Source of the DNA: an uncultured Collinsella sp.
GTDB lineage: Bacteria > Actinomycetota > Coriobacteriia > Coriobacteriales > Coriobacteriaceae
Direction: 5' to 3'
Assembly (NCBI GenBank): GCA_900756725.1
Contig: CAAELJ010000089.1
Span: 1 to 27,069 of the forward strand
Length of the DNA: 27,069 nt
The notes beneath the pieces are model-generated. The model had not been told where the DNA came from. It did not search any database and worked only from the letters and a program-made list of their open reading frames with translations. The position numbers were made by a program, and so were the translations under genes. This document shows positions 1 through 7,985 of this stretch, one piece after another. The stretch's first letter is position 1; every line of letters begins with the position of its first letter.

Positions 1-15
1 AGGTTCAAGATTGTC

Positions 16-48
16 AAAAAAGCGGTCGGCGCGCAGTGCGCCGACCGC
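16..48 (-). terminator. Rho-independent terminator after gyrA
   Basis: A perfect 11-bp stem (22-32 with 38-48) around a 5-nt loop is followed, on the minus strand, by a run of six T (16-21 as A on the plus strand). It lies 41 bp past the gyrA stop and should end the gyrB-gyrA transcript. Positions 1-15 hold nothing recognisable. Confidence 0.85.
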
Positions 49-88
49 CGATATAAGGGGTCTGATGATTTTTACCAGCTAGGGCCTC

Positions 89-2830
89 TTACTCGTCTAG
101 GAGATCCTCTGGCATGTCGTTGCCGTCGCCTAGATCGACAGGGGTTTCTTCGGGGGCAGAGCCGTCTTCTGTGGCTTCGCCTTCGGGCTTCTCCTTGGCG
201 GCCGTCATGCGGGCTACGGCGCAGATGCGGTCGTTGTCGTCGACGGTCATCATCTTGACGCCCTGGGTGGCGCGGCCGGTCTGGCTGATCTCGTCGGTCT
301 TGACACGAATGACCGTCGCGCCCTCTGTCACGATGAACAGCTCGTGCTGCGGGCCCACCGTCTTCATGGCCGCGAGGTTACCCTTACGCTCGGTCATTTG
401 GATGGTGTAGACACCCTGGCCGCCGCGATTCTGCTCCGGGTAGTCCGCAACCGGCGTGCGCTTGCCGTAGCCGCGCTCGGTGATGACGAACAGATCGCCG
501 TTGCCGTTAGTGACTTCCATGCCCAGAACGCTCACGCCGTCCTTCATACCGATACCGCGAACGCCGCTGGTATCGCGGCCGGTGGCGCGCACCTGCTCCT
601 CGGAGAACATGATCGCCTTGCCCGCGGTGGTGGCCAGGATAATCTTGTCGCCCTCGCGCACGCGGCGCACGTTCAGCAGCGCGTCGTCGTCACGCAGGTT
701 GATAGCGATCAGGCCGTCGCGACGGCTGCGGTCATATGCGCTCATCACGGTCTTCTTGACCATGCCGCTCTTGGTGGCAAACATCAGGTACTCGTCAGCA
801 GGGAACTCGCGGCAGCTGATGACGCTCGCGATCTTCTCGCCCTCCTCGAAGGGCAGCAGGTTGACGATCGCGGTACCGCGCGCCTGGCGCGTACCCACCG
901 GCAGCTCGTGCACCTTCAGGCGATAGACCTTGCCCTTGCTCGAGAAGAACAGCACGTACTCGTGCGTGGACGCGATGAACATCTCGTCGATGACATCGTC
1001 CTCTTTGAGGTTGACGCCCGACACGCCCTTGCCGCCGCGTTTCTGGGCGCGGTAGGCGGCCACCGGGATGCGCTTGACATAGCCGGTGTGGGTGATGGTC
1101 ACGACCATGTCCTCGTCGGCAATGAGGTCCTCGACGTCCAGGTCCTTCTCGACCTGGCTGATCTCGGTGCGGCGCTTATCGCCAAACTTCTTGGAGATCT
1201 CGCGCATCTCTTCCTTAATGACGCCCAGGATCTTCTCCTCGTGCGCCAGCAGGTCCTCGTAGTAGGCGATGGCGCGGCGCAGGCCGTCCAGCTCTTCCTG
1301 GATCTTGTCGCGCTCCAGGCCGGTCAGGCGGCGCAGCTTCATCTCGAGGATGGCCGTGGTCTGCTCGGGTGTAAAGCCAAAGCGCTCGATCAGGCGGCTG
1401 CTGGCCTCGGAATCGGTCTGCGAGGAACGGATGATGCTGATGACCTCGTCGATATGGTCAAGGGCCATCAGGTAACCCTCGAGGATATGCGCGCGGGCCT
1501 GAGCCTTCTTAAGGTCGAAGCGGGTGCGGCGAGTGACGACGTCGACCTGGTGGTCGATGTAGTGTTGCAGCATCTCGCGCAGGCTCAGGCATTTGGGAAC
1601 GCCGTTGACGAGCGCCAGGTTGTTGGCGCCGAAGGTCGTCTGCAGCGAGGTGTACTTATACAGGTTGTTGAGCACGACCTGCGGAATGACGCCCTTCTTG
1701 AGCTCGATGACCAGACGAATGCCCTTCTGGTTGGACTCATCGCGCATATCCGAGATGCCCTCGATGCGCTTGTCGTTGACGAGCTGGGCGATTTTCTCCT
1801 GCAGGGTGCCCTTGTTGACCATGTAGGGAATCTCGGTAAAGACCAGGCGGCTGCGGCCGGTCTTGGTGGACTCCACGTGAGCCTTGGCGCGCACGGTAAT
1901 GGAGCCGCGGCCGGTCTCGTAGCTCTGCTTAATACCGGCACTGCCCATGATGATGGCGCCGGTGGGGAAGTCCGGACCGGGCATGATCTGCATGAGCTCG
2001 TCGACGGTGGCGTCGGGGTTGTCGATCAGGTAGCAGGTGGCCTCGATCGCCTCGGTGAGGTTGTGCGGAGCGATGTTGGTGGCCATGCCGACGGCGATGC
2101 CCTGGCTACCGTTGACCAGCAGGTTGGGGAAGCGCGCAGGCAGTGCCACGGGCTCGGCGAGCGATTCGTCGTAGTTGGGCTGCCAGTCGACGGTATCCTT
2201 CTGCAGGTCACGCAGCAGTTCCATGGCGGGCTTGGCCAGGCGGCTCTCGGTGTAACGCATGGCTGCCGCGCCGTCGCCGTCGATGTTGCCGAAGTTGCCG
2301 TGACCGTCGATGAGCGGCGTGCGCATGGAGAACCACTGCGCCAGGCGGACCATGGCTTCATAGACCGCGAAGTCGCCATGCGGGTGGTACTTACCGATAA
2401 CTTCGCCGACCGTCCAGGCCGACTTCTTGTGTGGGCGGTTGGGGTAGATGCCGCTCTCGTTCATCGCATACAGGATGCGGCGGTGCACCGGCTTTAAGCC
2501 GTCGCGCACGTCCGGCAGGGCGCGCGCCGTGATGACCGACATCGAATACTCGATAAATGACTGCTTCATCTCGCGGCCAAACTCCGAAATCTGGAGCTGG
2601 CCACCGTTGATATCCTCGCCGGCCGAGGCGCCGCGATCGACTTCGCCAAAGCTCTCCTCGAGCTCACCGTCGTCGTCCTCTTCCTCGTCATCATCGGCAT
2701 CGGGGTTATAGGCATCCGGATCGCCGTCCTCGCCCTGCTCAGCACGGGCAAGCAGGCGCTTCAGATCGTCGGGCATGCCGGCATCGCCGGCCTCGCCCAT
2801 ACCCTCGTTATTGTTGATATCGTCTGCCAC
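89..2830 (-). CDS. gyrA: DNA gyrase subunit A
   Basis: This is the breakage-reunion subunit of DNA gyrase, which introduces negative supercoils ahead of replication forks as an A2B2 complex with GyrB. The protein has 913 residues against 875 in E. coli. The catalytic tyrosine is Y193 in AAMRYTESRL, and the GyrA box QKRGGKG at 596-602 marks the DNA-wrapping C-terminal beta-pinwheel domain. The start is GTG, preceded by AGGAGG (2835-2840) with 4-nt spacing, so the extra N-terminus looks real. Residues 1-80 form an acidic, disordered-looking extension with a long Asp/Glu run, and the last 30 or so residues are acidic too. In the quinolone region the motif reads GDFAVYE, so the residue equivalent to E. 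coli Ser83 is Phe154 and Asp87 is Glu158. It follows gyrB by 11 bp and is surely co-transcribed with it. Confidence 0.98.
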   Translation of the reverse strand: MADDINNNEGMGEAGDAGMPDDLKRLLARAEQGEDGDPDAYNPDADDDEEEDDDGELEESFGEVDRGASAGEDINGGQLQISEFGREMKQSFIEYSMSVITARALPDVRDGLKPVHRRILYAMNESGIYPNRPHKKSAWTVGEVIGKYHPHGDFAVYEAMVRLAQWFSMRTPLIDGHGNFGNIDGDGAAAMRYTESRLAKPAMELLRDLQKDTVDWQPNYDESLAEPVALPARFPNLLVNGSQGIAVGMATNIAPHNLTEAIEATCYLIDNPDATVDELMQIMPGPDFPTGAIIMGSAGIKQSYETGRGSITVRAKAHVESTKTGRSRLVFTEIPYMVNKGTLQEKIAQLVNDKRIEGISDMRDESNQKGIRLVIELKKGVIPQVVLNNLYKYTSLQTTFGANNLALVNGVPKCLSLREMLQHYIDHQVDVVTRRTRFDLKKAQARAHILEGYLMALDHIDEVISIIRSSQTDSEASSRLIERFGFTPEQTTAILEMKLRRLTGLERDKIQEELDGLRRAIAYYEDLLAHEEKILGVIKEEMREISKKFGDKRRTEISQVEKDLDVEDLIADEDMVVTITHTGYVKRIPVAAYRAQKRGGKGVSGVNLKEDDVIDEMFIASTHEYVLFFSSKGKVYRLKVHELPVGTRQARGTAIVNLLPFEEGEKIASVISCREFPADEYLMFATKSGMVKKTVMSAYDRSRRDGLIAINLRDDDALLNVRRVREGDKIILATTAGKAIMFSEEQVRATGRDTSGVRGIGMKDGVSVLGMEVTNGNGDLFVITERGYGKRTPVADYPEQNRGGQGVYTIQMTERKGNLAAMKTVGPQHELFIVTEGATVIRVKTDEISQTGRATQGVKMMTVDDNDRICAVARMTAAKEKPEGEATEDGSAPEETPVDLGDGNDMPEDLLDE

Positions 2831-2841
2831 GTTACCTCCTC

Positions 2842-4872
2842 TTAAGCGTCAAGGAAGCGTGCATCATGCGCATGCTTCTCGATGTACTCGCGGCGATAGC
2901 CGACCTCGGAACCCATCAGCTCGCGCACGGCGCGGTCTGCCACCACGGCATCCTCGATCGACACGCGCTGCAGGATGCGGGTCTTGGGGTCCATCGTCGT
3001 TGAGGCAAGCTGCTTGGGATCCATCTCGCCCAGACCCTTGTAGCGCTGGACGGTATAGCCCTTGCGCTTCTTGGTGATCTTGCCGTCCTTGGCCTTGCCG
3101 TCCTCGTCGTTGTCGTCGGGGTTCAGGCCCAGGCTCTGGATGGTGTCGCGCAGGATCTCGTCTTCGGGCTGGCGGCCGTTGGGATACACGTAGTGAATCT
3201 TGTTGCGCACCTTAATGCCAAAGATGGGCGGGCAGGCGACATAGACGTAGCCGGCATCGATCAGCGGACGCATGTACTTGTAGAAGAACGTCAGCAGCAG
3301 GATGCGGATATGTGCACCGTCGACGTCTGCATCGGTCATGATGATGATCTTGTGGTAGCGAGCCTTGGTGATATCGAAGTCGCCGCCGTCGCCGGCACTC
3401 GTCGTGACGCCACAGCCGATCGCGGTAATCAGCGACTGGATGGTGTCACTCGAGAACGCGCGATGGTCACCAACGCGTTCGACGTTCAAAATCTTGCCGC
3501 GCAGGGGCAGAATCGCCTGGATGTCTCGGCGACGGCCGTCCTTGGCCGAACCGCCTGCCGAGTCGCCCTCTACGATGAAGAGCTCGGTCAGCTCGGCATC
3601 GCGCACCGAGCAGTCGGCGAGCTTACCGGGCAGGGACGCCGTCTCGAGCAGGCTCTTGCGGCGGGTCGCCTCGCGCGCCTTGCGGGCGGCATTGCGCGCC
3701 TTGCAGGCCTGCTGCGCCTTCTTGACGATCTCGCGAGCGGGCTTAGGGTGCTCCTCGAGGTAATCGGCAAGGCCGTCGGTCACGATCTTGAGCGTCAGCG
3801 CGCGCATATAAGAGCTGCCGAGCTTTGCCTTGGTCTGGCCCTCAAACTGCGGGTCGGGCAGCTTGACCGAGATAACGGCCGAAAGGCCCTCGCGCACATC
3901 GTCGCCGGTCAGGTTGGCGTCTTTTTCCTTGAGCAGGTTCTGCTTGCGCGCGTAATCGTTGATCACGCGGGTGAGCGCGGTGCGGAAGCCCTCAAGGTGC
4001 ATGCCGCCCTCGGGGGTGTAGATGTCGTTGGCAAACGACATGACGTTCTCGCCGTAGCCGCTATTCCACTGCAGGGAAACCTCGACCTCGCCCATCTTGG
4101 CCACAGGCGCGTCCGGGTCCGATTTGCCCTCGATATAGATGGGCTCCTTAAAGGCCTCGGGGACGTCCTTGCCCTCGTTGAGGAACTTGACGAAGTCGAT
4201 GATGCCGCCCTCGTAGCAAAACTCCTCCACGTGGGGAGTCGCCTCGCGCTCGTCGGTCAGCACGATCTTGAGGTTCTTATTGAGGAACGCCGTCTCCTGC
4301 AGACGGTTGTGCAGCGTATCGAAATCGTAGATGCAGGTCTCGAAGATCTCGTCGTCGGGCCAGAAGGTGACGGTGGTGCCCGTCGAATCCGAGGTGCCCA
4401 CGACCTCCATCTTCTTGACGGTCTTGCCGCGCGAGAACTCCATCTCGTAGGTGTTGCCATCGCGACGAACCTGAACGACCACGCGTTTGGACAGCGCGTT
4501 GACGACGGAGATGCCTACGCCGTGCAGGCCGCCCGAGACCTTATAGGCCGAGTTATCGAACTTACCGCCGGCGTGCAAGATCGTCATAACGACCTCGAGC
4601 GTCGGGATCTTTTTAACAGGGTGCTCGTCGACGGGGATGCCGCGCCCGTTGTCGACGACCGTGATGGAGTTGTCGGCGTGGACCGTCACCTGGATCTCGG
4701 TGCAGAAACCGGCCATGGCCTCGTCGACGGAGTTGTCAACGATCTCCCACACCAGGTGATGCAGACCGCTGGCGCTCGTCGAGCCGATATACATGCCCGG
4801 GCGCTTACGAACGGCCTCGAGACCTTCGAGAATCTTAATCTCGCCGCCATCGTAATCGTTTTCGTTTGCCAC
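2842..4872 (-). CDS. gyrB: DNA gyrase subunit B
   Basis: This is the ATPase subunit of DNA gyrase. I chose the GTG at 4872, giving 676 residues, because AAGGAGG (4877-4883) precedes it with 4-nt spacing. An in-frame TTG at 4890 would add six residues but has no comparable ribosome site. The GHKL ATPase domain shows E43 and N47 in the N-box (EIVDNSVDEA), VVDNGRGIP at 72-80 and the glycine loop GGLHGVGISVVNALS at 114-128. The TOPRIM domain has E435 in VEGDSAGGSA and D514/D516 in TDADVDGAH. The C-terminal segment contains QRYKGLGEMDP (609-619). A short charged insert near 585-604 (DDNDEDGKAKDGK) sits just before it. The terminator at 4921-4951 separates it from the recF-DUF721 unit, so it probably has its own promoter within 4873-4920. 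I could not identify that promoter convincingly. Confidence 0.97.
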   Translation of the reverse strand: MANENDYDGGEIKILEGLEAVRKRPGMYIGSTSASGLHHLVWEIVDNSVDEAMAGFCTEIQVTVHADNSITVVDNGRGIPVDEHPVKKIPTLEVVMTILHAGGKFDNSAYKVSGGLHGVGISVVNALSKRVVVQVRRDGNTYEMEFSRGKTVKKMEVVGTSDSTGTTVTFWPDDEIFETCIYDFDTLHNRLQETAFLNKNLKIVLTDEREATPHVEEFCYEGGIIDFVKFLNEGKDVPEAFKEPIYIEGKSDPDAPVAKMGEVEVSLQWNSGYGENVMSFANDIYTPEGGMHLEGFRTALTRVINDYARKQNLLKEKDANLTGDDVREGLSAVISVKLPDPQFEGQTKAKLGSSYMRALTLKIVTDGLADYLEEHPKPAREIVKKAQQACKARNAARKAREATRRKSLLETASLPGKLADCSVRDAELTELFIVEGDSAGGSAKDGRRRDIQAILPLRGKILNVERVGDHRAFSSDTIQSLITAIGCGVTTSAGDGGDFDITKARYHKIIIMTDADVDGAHIRILLLTFFYKYMRPLIDAGYVYVACPPIFGIKVRNKIHYVYPNGRQPEDEILRDTIQSLGLNPDDNDEDGKAKDGKITKKRKGYTVQRYKGLGEMDPKQLASTTMDPKTRILQRVSIEDAVVADRAVRELMGSEVGYRREYIEKHAHDARFLDA

Positions 4873-4876
4873 ACGT

Positions 4877-4883
4877 CCTCCTT
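4877..4883 (-). promoter_or_regulatory. Ribosome binding site that fixes the gyrB start
   Basis: The minus-strand AAGGAGG sits 4 nt before the GTG at 4872-4870. It argues for that codon over the upstream TTG at 4890. Confidence 0.75.
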
Positions 4884-4920
4884 CAGTCAAGAAAATGTGT
4901 ACAGCCTTACTAGTTTATCG

Positions 4921-4951
4921 TAAAAAAATACCCTCGGGAACGAGGGTATTT
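4921..4951 (-). terminator. Rho-independent terminator after the recF-DUF721 unit
   Basis: A perfect 11-bp inverted repeat (4926-4936 with 4941-4951) has a GGAA tetraloop on the plus strand. On the minus strand it runs into a T tract (A7 at 4922-4928 on the plus strand). It lies 27 bp after the DUF721 stop and insulates gyrBA from the upstream replication genes. Confidence 0.9.
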
Positions 4952-4977
4952 GGCTCTACAAGGCCACCAGATGCGAT

Positions 4978-5541
4978 TTAAGGCTCTTTTTTGCTTTGCA
5001 CGCCCTTGGCCCACTCGGCACTGGCTCTCATGGCATTCTCGAGGGCCTCGCGCAGTTTTTGGTCTTCGATGGGCGCCACTTGGCGCTCGATCTCGGTACG
5101 CTCGGCCTCACTTAGGTCGGCGTGCGGGGCCGGCGGTCGCTCGGTCGTCGCCGGGCGCAGGCGCTCCCTGGCGGCGGGCGGCGTGTGACCGGGCGCGGTG
5201 GTTTTGAACACCAGGCCGTCCACATGTGCACCGGCGCGCTCCATGCGCGCGCGGATGATCTCGCGCAACAACGTCATTTCCTGCGTCCACGAGGGCGAGT
5301 CGAGATACACCAGCAGCTCATTGGACTCGGGCAGGTAGCGCAGTCCCGTCACATGCCGCCCCTCGCGCGTGCCCGAGCACACCGCGTTCCATGCGCGATA
5401 GACCGTGCGCGACTCCTCGGCGGCCTCCATCTGCGCACGGCGCTTAGGCGTTGCAGCCGCCAGGATGCGCTGGCGCTCTGCGTTCAAAAACCCGCTGAAG
5501 GCGACTGTCTCGCTCTCGCGCTCGTAATTAGCACGTCTCAC
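4978..5541 (-). CDS. DUF721 / DciA-like protein
   Basis: This 187-residue protein has the DUF721 signature in its middle (about residues 45-105: the VYRAWNAVCSG and GRHVTGLRYL segments, then LLVYLDSPSWTQEM and LLREIIRARM). DciA proteins of this family assist loading of the replicative helicase DnaB in bacteria that lack DnaC or DnaI. Its position directly after recF is typical in actinobacteria. The GTG start at 5541 overlaps the recF stop by 14 bp, with an AAGGTGG-type ribosome site inside recF, which suggests translational coupling. The C-terminal third (about 115-187) is charged and probably helical or flexible. Assignment to DUF721 is firm; a DciA-like helicase-loading role is inferred from family and context. 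Confidence 0.85.
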   Translation of the reverse strand: MRRANYERESETVAFSGFLNAERQRILAAATPKRRAQMEAAEESRTVYRAWNAVCSGTREGRHVTGLRYLPESNELLVYLDSPSWTQEMTLLREIIRARMERAGAHVDGLVFKTTAPGHTPPAARERLRPATTERPPAPHADLSEAERTEIERQVAPIEDQKLREALENAMRASAEWAKGVQSKKEP

Positions 5542-6634
5542 CCATGCTCACCACCTTGGCTCGATCAAGCAGGTCATCGGTAAAGTACCCCAGGTTGGTC
5601 GTAGTTATGACCGTCTGAATATCATCGCCGATCAGCCGCAGGAAAGCGCCGCGACGCTCGCCGTCGAGCTCGCTCATCACGTCGTCCAAAAGCAGCAGTG
5701 GGGCGGTGCCCAGGATGTCGCGGGCGACGGCAACCTCGGCCACCTTCCAGGACAGCACCAGCGTGCGCTGCTGTCCTTGGCTGGCAAATGAACGGGCGGA
5801 GCGACCCGCCACGGTAAACTCAATCTCGTCGCGATGCGGTCCCACCAACGTCACGCCGCGGCGAATTTCCTCGTCGGCATGCTCGTCAAGGGCGGCCAGC
5901 ATGCGCTCGTACGCCCAACCCTTCAGCTCTTCGCGATCCTCGACCTGGGGCAAAGCCCCCAGCGTGGACGCATAGGTCACGTTGGCGGCCTCGCCGGACG
6001 CTACTTTCCCGTAGGCAGTGTGCACATGGCCCGCCAGCCGGTCGAGCAGAGCCAACCGGTGCACGAGCAGGGCCGAGCCCGCGCGGGCAATCGAATCGTT
6101 CCACGCGCCGAGCATCTCGCGGCAGCACCAGGTCTCCTTGAGCAAGGCGTTACGCTGGGTCACGCAGCGCCCATAGGTGCTCGCAAGATCGGCATAGCGT
6201 GCGCTCAGTTGCATGCCAAAGTCATCGAGGGCGGCGCGGCGCACACTGGCGCCACGCTTAACCATGTCCAGATGGTCGGGGCAAAACAGCACGCTCGGAA
6301 GAACCCCGCGCACACCGGCGGCAGAGCATCTCTTGCCGTTGCGGCTAAACGAGCGCTTACCGTCCTCCGCGCTCAATCCCATATCAAGCACGCGGCCGTC
6401 GCCCTCGAGCCTCAGCTCGATCTTGCACGAGCCCACGCCGTCATGGACGAGCTCGGCTGCGGTCGGATGCCTAAACGAGGCGCCGCTCGTCAGCAGCTGC
6501 AGCGCCTCTATGAGATTGGTCTTTCCCGCCGCGTTGGGTCCCGCAAGTATCGTCACGCCCTCGTCCAGGGCAAGGTGATAGCTATCGAAGCTGCGGTAGT
6601 GCGCGACGGAAAGATCGCGGGCGAACATGGTCAT
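5528..6634 (-). CDS. recF: DNA replication and repair protein RecF
   Basis: RecF is an SMC-like ABC ATPase that binds DNA gaps and, with RecO and RecR, promotes RecA loading at stalled forks. The 368 residues carry a Walker A motif GPNAAGKTN at 32-40, the ABC signature SQGQQRT at 285-291, Walker B PLLLLDD at 312-318 and the D-loop SELD at 321-324. Length and motif order are normal. The ATG start lies 9 bp after the dnaN stop without a strong ribosome site, so translation is probably coupled to dnaN. A second Met at residue 3 is an alternative start. The 3' end overlaps the DUF721 gene by 14 bp. Confidence 0.97.
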   Translation of the reverse strand: MTMFARDLSVAHYRSFDSYHLALDEGVTILAGPNAAGKTNLIEALQLLTSGASFRHPTAAELVHDGVGSCKIELRLEGDGRVLDMGLSAEDGKRSFSRNGKRCSAAGVRGVLPSVLFCPDHLDMVKRGASVRRAALDDFGMQLSARYADLASTYGRCVTQRNALLKETWCCREMLGAWNDSIARAGSALLVHRLALLDRLAGHVHTAYGKVASGEAANVTYASTLGALPQVEDREELKGWAYERMLAALDEHADEEIRRGVTLVGPHRDEIEFTVAGRSARSFASQGQQRTLVLSWKVAEVAVARDILGTAPLLLLDDVMSELDGERRGAFLRLIGDDIQTVITTTNLGYFTDDLLDRAKVVSMGETC

Positions 6635-6643
6635 GGCGCAGCG

Positions 6644-7747
6644 CTAGATGCGGACCGGCATGACTAGGTACAGGTAGTTGATCTTGTCGTAGGACTTAAA
6701 GATGCCCGCCTGCGAGTAGCTCTTGAGCTCCAGCGTGATCTCCTTCTCCTTGGGCAGGGCATTGAGGCAGCCGAAGATGTAGTGGTAGTTGAAGGCGATG
6801 GTACCCGACTCGCCCTCGGCCTCGACATCGATCGTCTCCTGCGCAAGGTCCTGGTCATTGGAAATGGAGGACAGGCCCATCTGCCCGTTCTCGACATCGA
6901 TCTCGAACTTGACGGCGGGGTTGGCGCTCGCGATAACGGCCACGCGCTTGAGGGCGGCGTTAAAGGCGGCGACGTCGATCTTGACGCTCGTCACGCACGA
7001 ATCGGGGATGAGCTGCTTGTAGTTGGGGTACACGCCCTCGATACGACGCGACACGTAGGTGGTGTTGCCGGCCTCAAAGACAACCTGGGTGTCGGTAGCC
7101 CCGATCATAATGGTCGCCTGGCTGGCCATGATGTTCAGCGCGTCGTTAAAGGCGTCGGCTGGAACGTTGAGCTCAAAGGAGCCCTCGAGGGTCGAGGTCT
7201 CGACCTGCGTATCGCACACGGCCAAGCGGAAGGAATCGGTCGCCACCAGGCGCACGGTGTTGTTCTCGACCTTCATGTGCACACCGCCCAGGATGGGGCG
7301 CGCCTTGTCGGTCGAGGTGACGCGCCACACGCGGCCGACCATTTCGGACAAGATATCGGTCGGCAGCTCCACGGCACTCTCGATGGCATAGGCCGGAAAC
7401 TCGGGGAAGTCATTGGCATCGAGCGTGTTCAGGCGGAAAGAGCTCTTCTCGCAACTAATCAGCACCTGGCGCTCGGACAGCTCAAAGGTGACCGGAGCAT
7501 CGGGGAGGGTCTTGGTGATATTGGAGAGCATCTTACAGGGGATAACCATCTCGCCCTCTTCTTCGACATGCGCCGCGATGCGATGACGGATCGAGATGGT
7601 GTAGTTAGAGGTCTGGAATTCCAAGATGCCGTCTTGCGCCTTGACGAGCACGCCCGACAGGATGGGAAGGGTGGATGCCGAAGCGACACCCTTCATAACG
7701 ACGCCGATGGCTTGTGTAAGCGAGCTCTGGCTGACGGTGAACTTCAT
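6644..7747 (-). CDS. dnaN: DNA polymerase III beta subunit (sliding clamp)
   Basis: The beta clamp is a homodimeric ring that tethers polymerase III and other enzymes to DNA. The 367 residues fit the family length and the whole protein reads as the three repeated clamp domains, beginning MKFTVSQSSLTQAIG and ending in the typical Y-LVMPVRI tail. The ATG at 7747 is preceded by an AAAGG ribosome site about 8 nt upstream. It is followed after 9 bp by recF. A 238-bp gap separates it from dnaA. That gap holds DnaA-box-like sequences and an AT-rich tract, so dnaN probably has its own promoter embedded in origin DNA. Confidence 0.98.
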   Translation of the reverse strand: MKFTVSQSSLTQAIGVVMKGVASASTLPILSGVLVKAQDGILEFQTSNYTISIRHRIAAHVEEEGEMVIPCKMLSNITKTLPDAPVTFELSERQVLISCEKSSFRLNTLDANDFPEFPAYAIESAVELPTDILSEMVGRVWRVTSTDKARPILGGVHMKVENNTVRLVATDSFRLAVCDTQVETSTLEGSFELNVPADAFNDALNIMASQATIMIGATDTQVVFEAGNTTYVSRRIEGVYPNYKQLIPDSCVTSVKIDVAAFNAALKRVAVIASANPAVKFEIDVENGQMGLSSISNDQDLAQETIDVEAEGESGTIAFNYHYIFGCLNALPKEKEITLELKSYSQAGIFKSYDKINYLYLVMPVRI

Positions 7748-7985
7748 CTTTTAATACCTTTCTATAGATATAAATATCTTAATAATAGTAATAGCACTGA
7801 CGAAACTGTTGATTACTCCCAAAGACGCAGGTCAGACCCAGAAAGAGAATCGACATCAACCTGTGTGCAACAGGGGTGGTTTTCCACGTTCAAAACCTGC
7901 GCAAAACTTTTCATCACCGCGGGTTGGGTTTTAGACACCTTATGCCCGTGGTTTCGACAAGTTTTCAACAGGTGTCTCTATTTCT
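7748..7985. other. Downstream half of oriC: dnaA/dnaN intergenic region with likely unwinding element
   Basis: The 238-bp gap reads as origin DNA. Next to dnaN is an AT-rich tract (about 7749-7794) ending in TAATAATAGTAATAG (7780-7794), five TAA/TAG triplets in the arrangement described for DnaA-trios. It is followed by TGTTGATTA (7807-7815, reverse of TAATCAACA), then TTTTCCACG near 7880, TTTTCATCA near 7908, TTTCGACAA and TTTTCAACA (7962-7970). The layout dnaN, AT-rich tract, trio, boxes, dnaA matches the unwinding region known from Bacillus subtilis. The calls are by eye; opening at this site is inferred. Confidence 0.65.

Noticed and set aside
344..2497. 717-codon open frame on the plus strand
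   Set aside because: It lies antisense to gyrA over its whole length. The product is a low-information His/Asp/Leu/Val-rich string with no ribosome site, a usual shadow in high-GC coding DNA.
3193..4923. 576-codon open frame on the plus strand
   Set aside because: It is antisense to gyrB, has no recognisable motif, and runs into the recF-side terminator hairpin.
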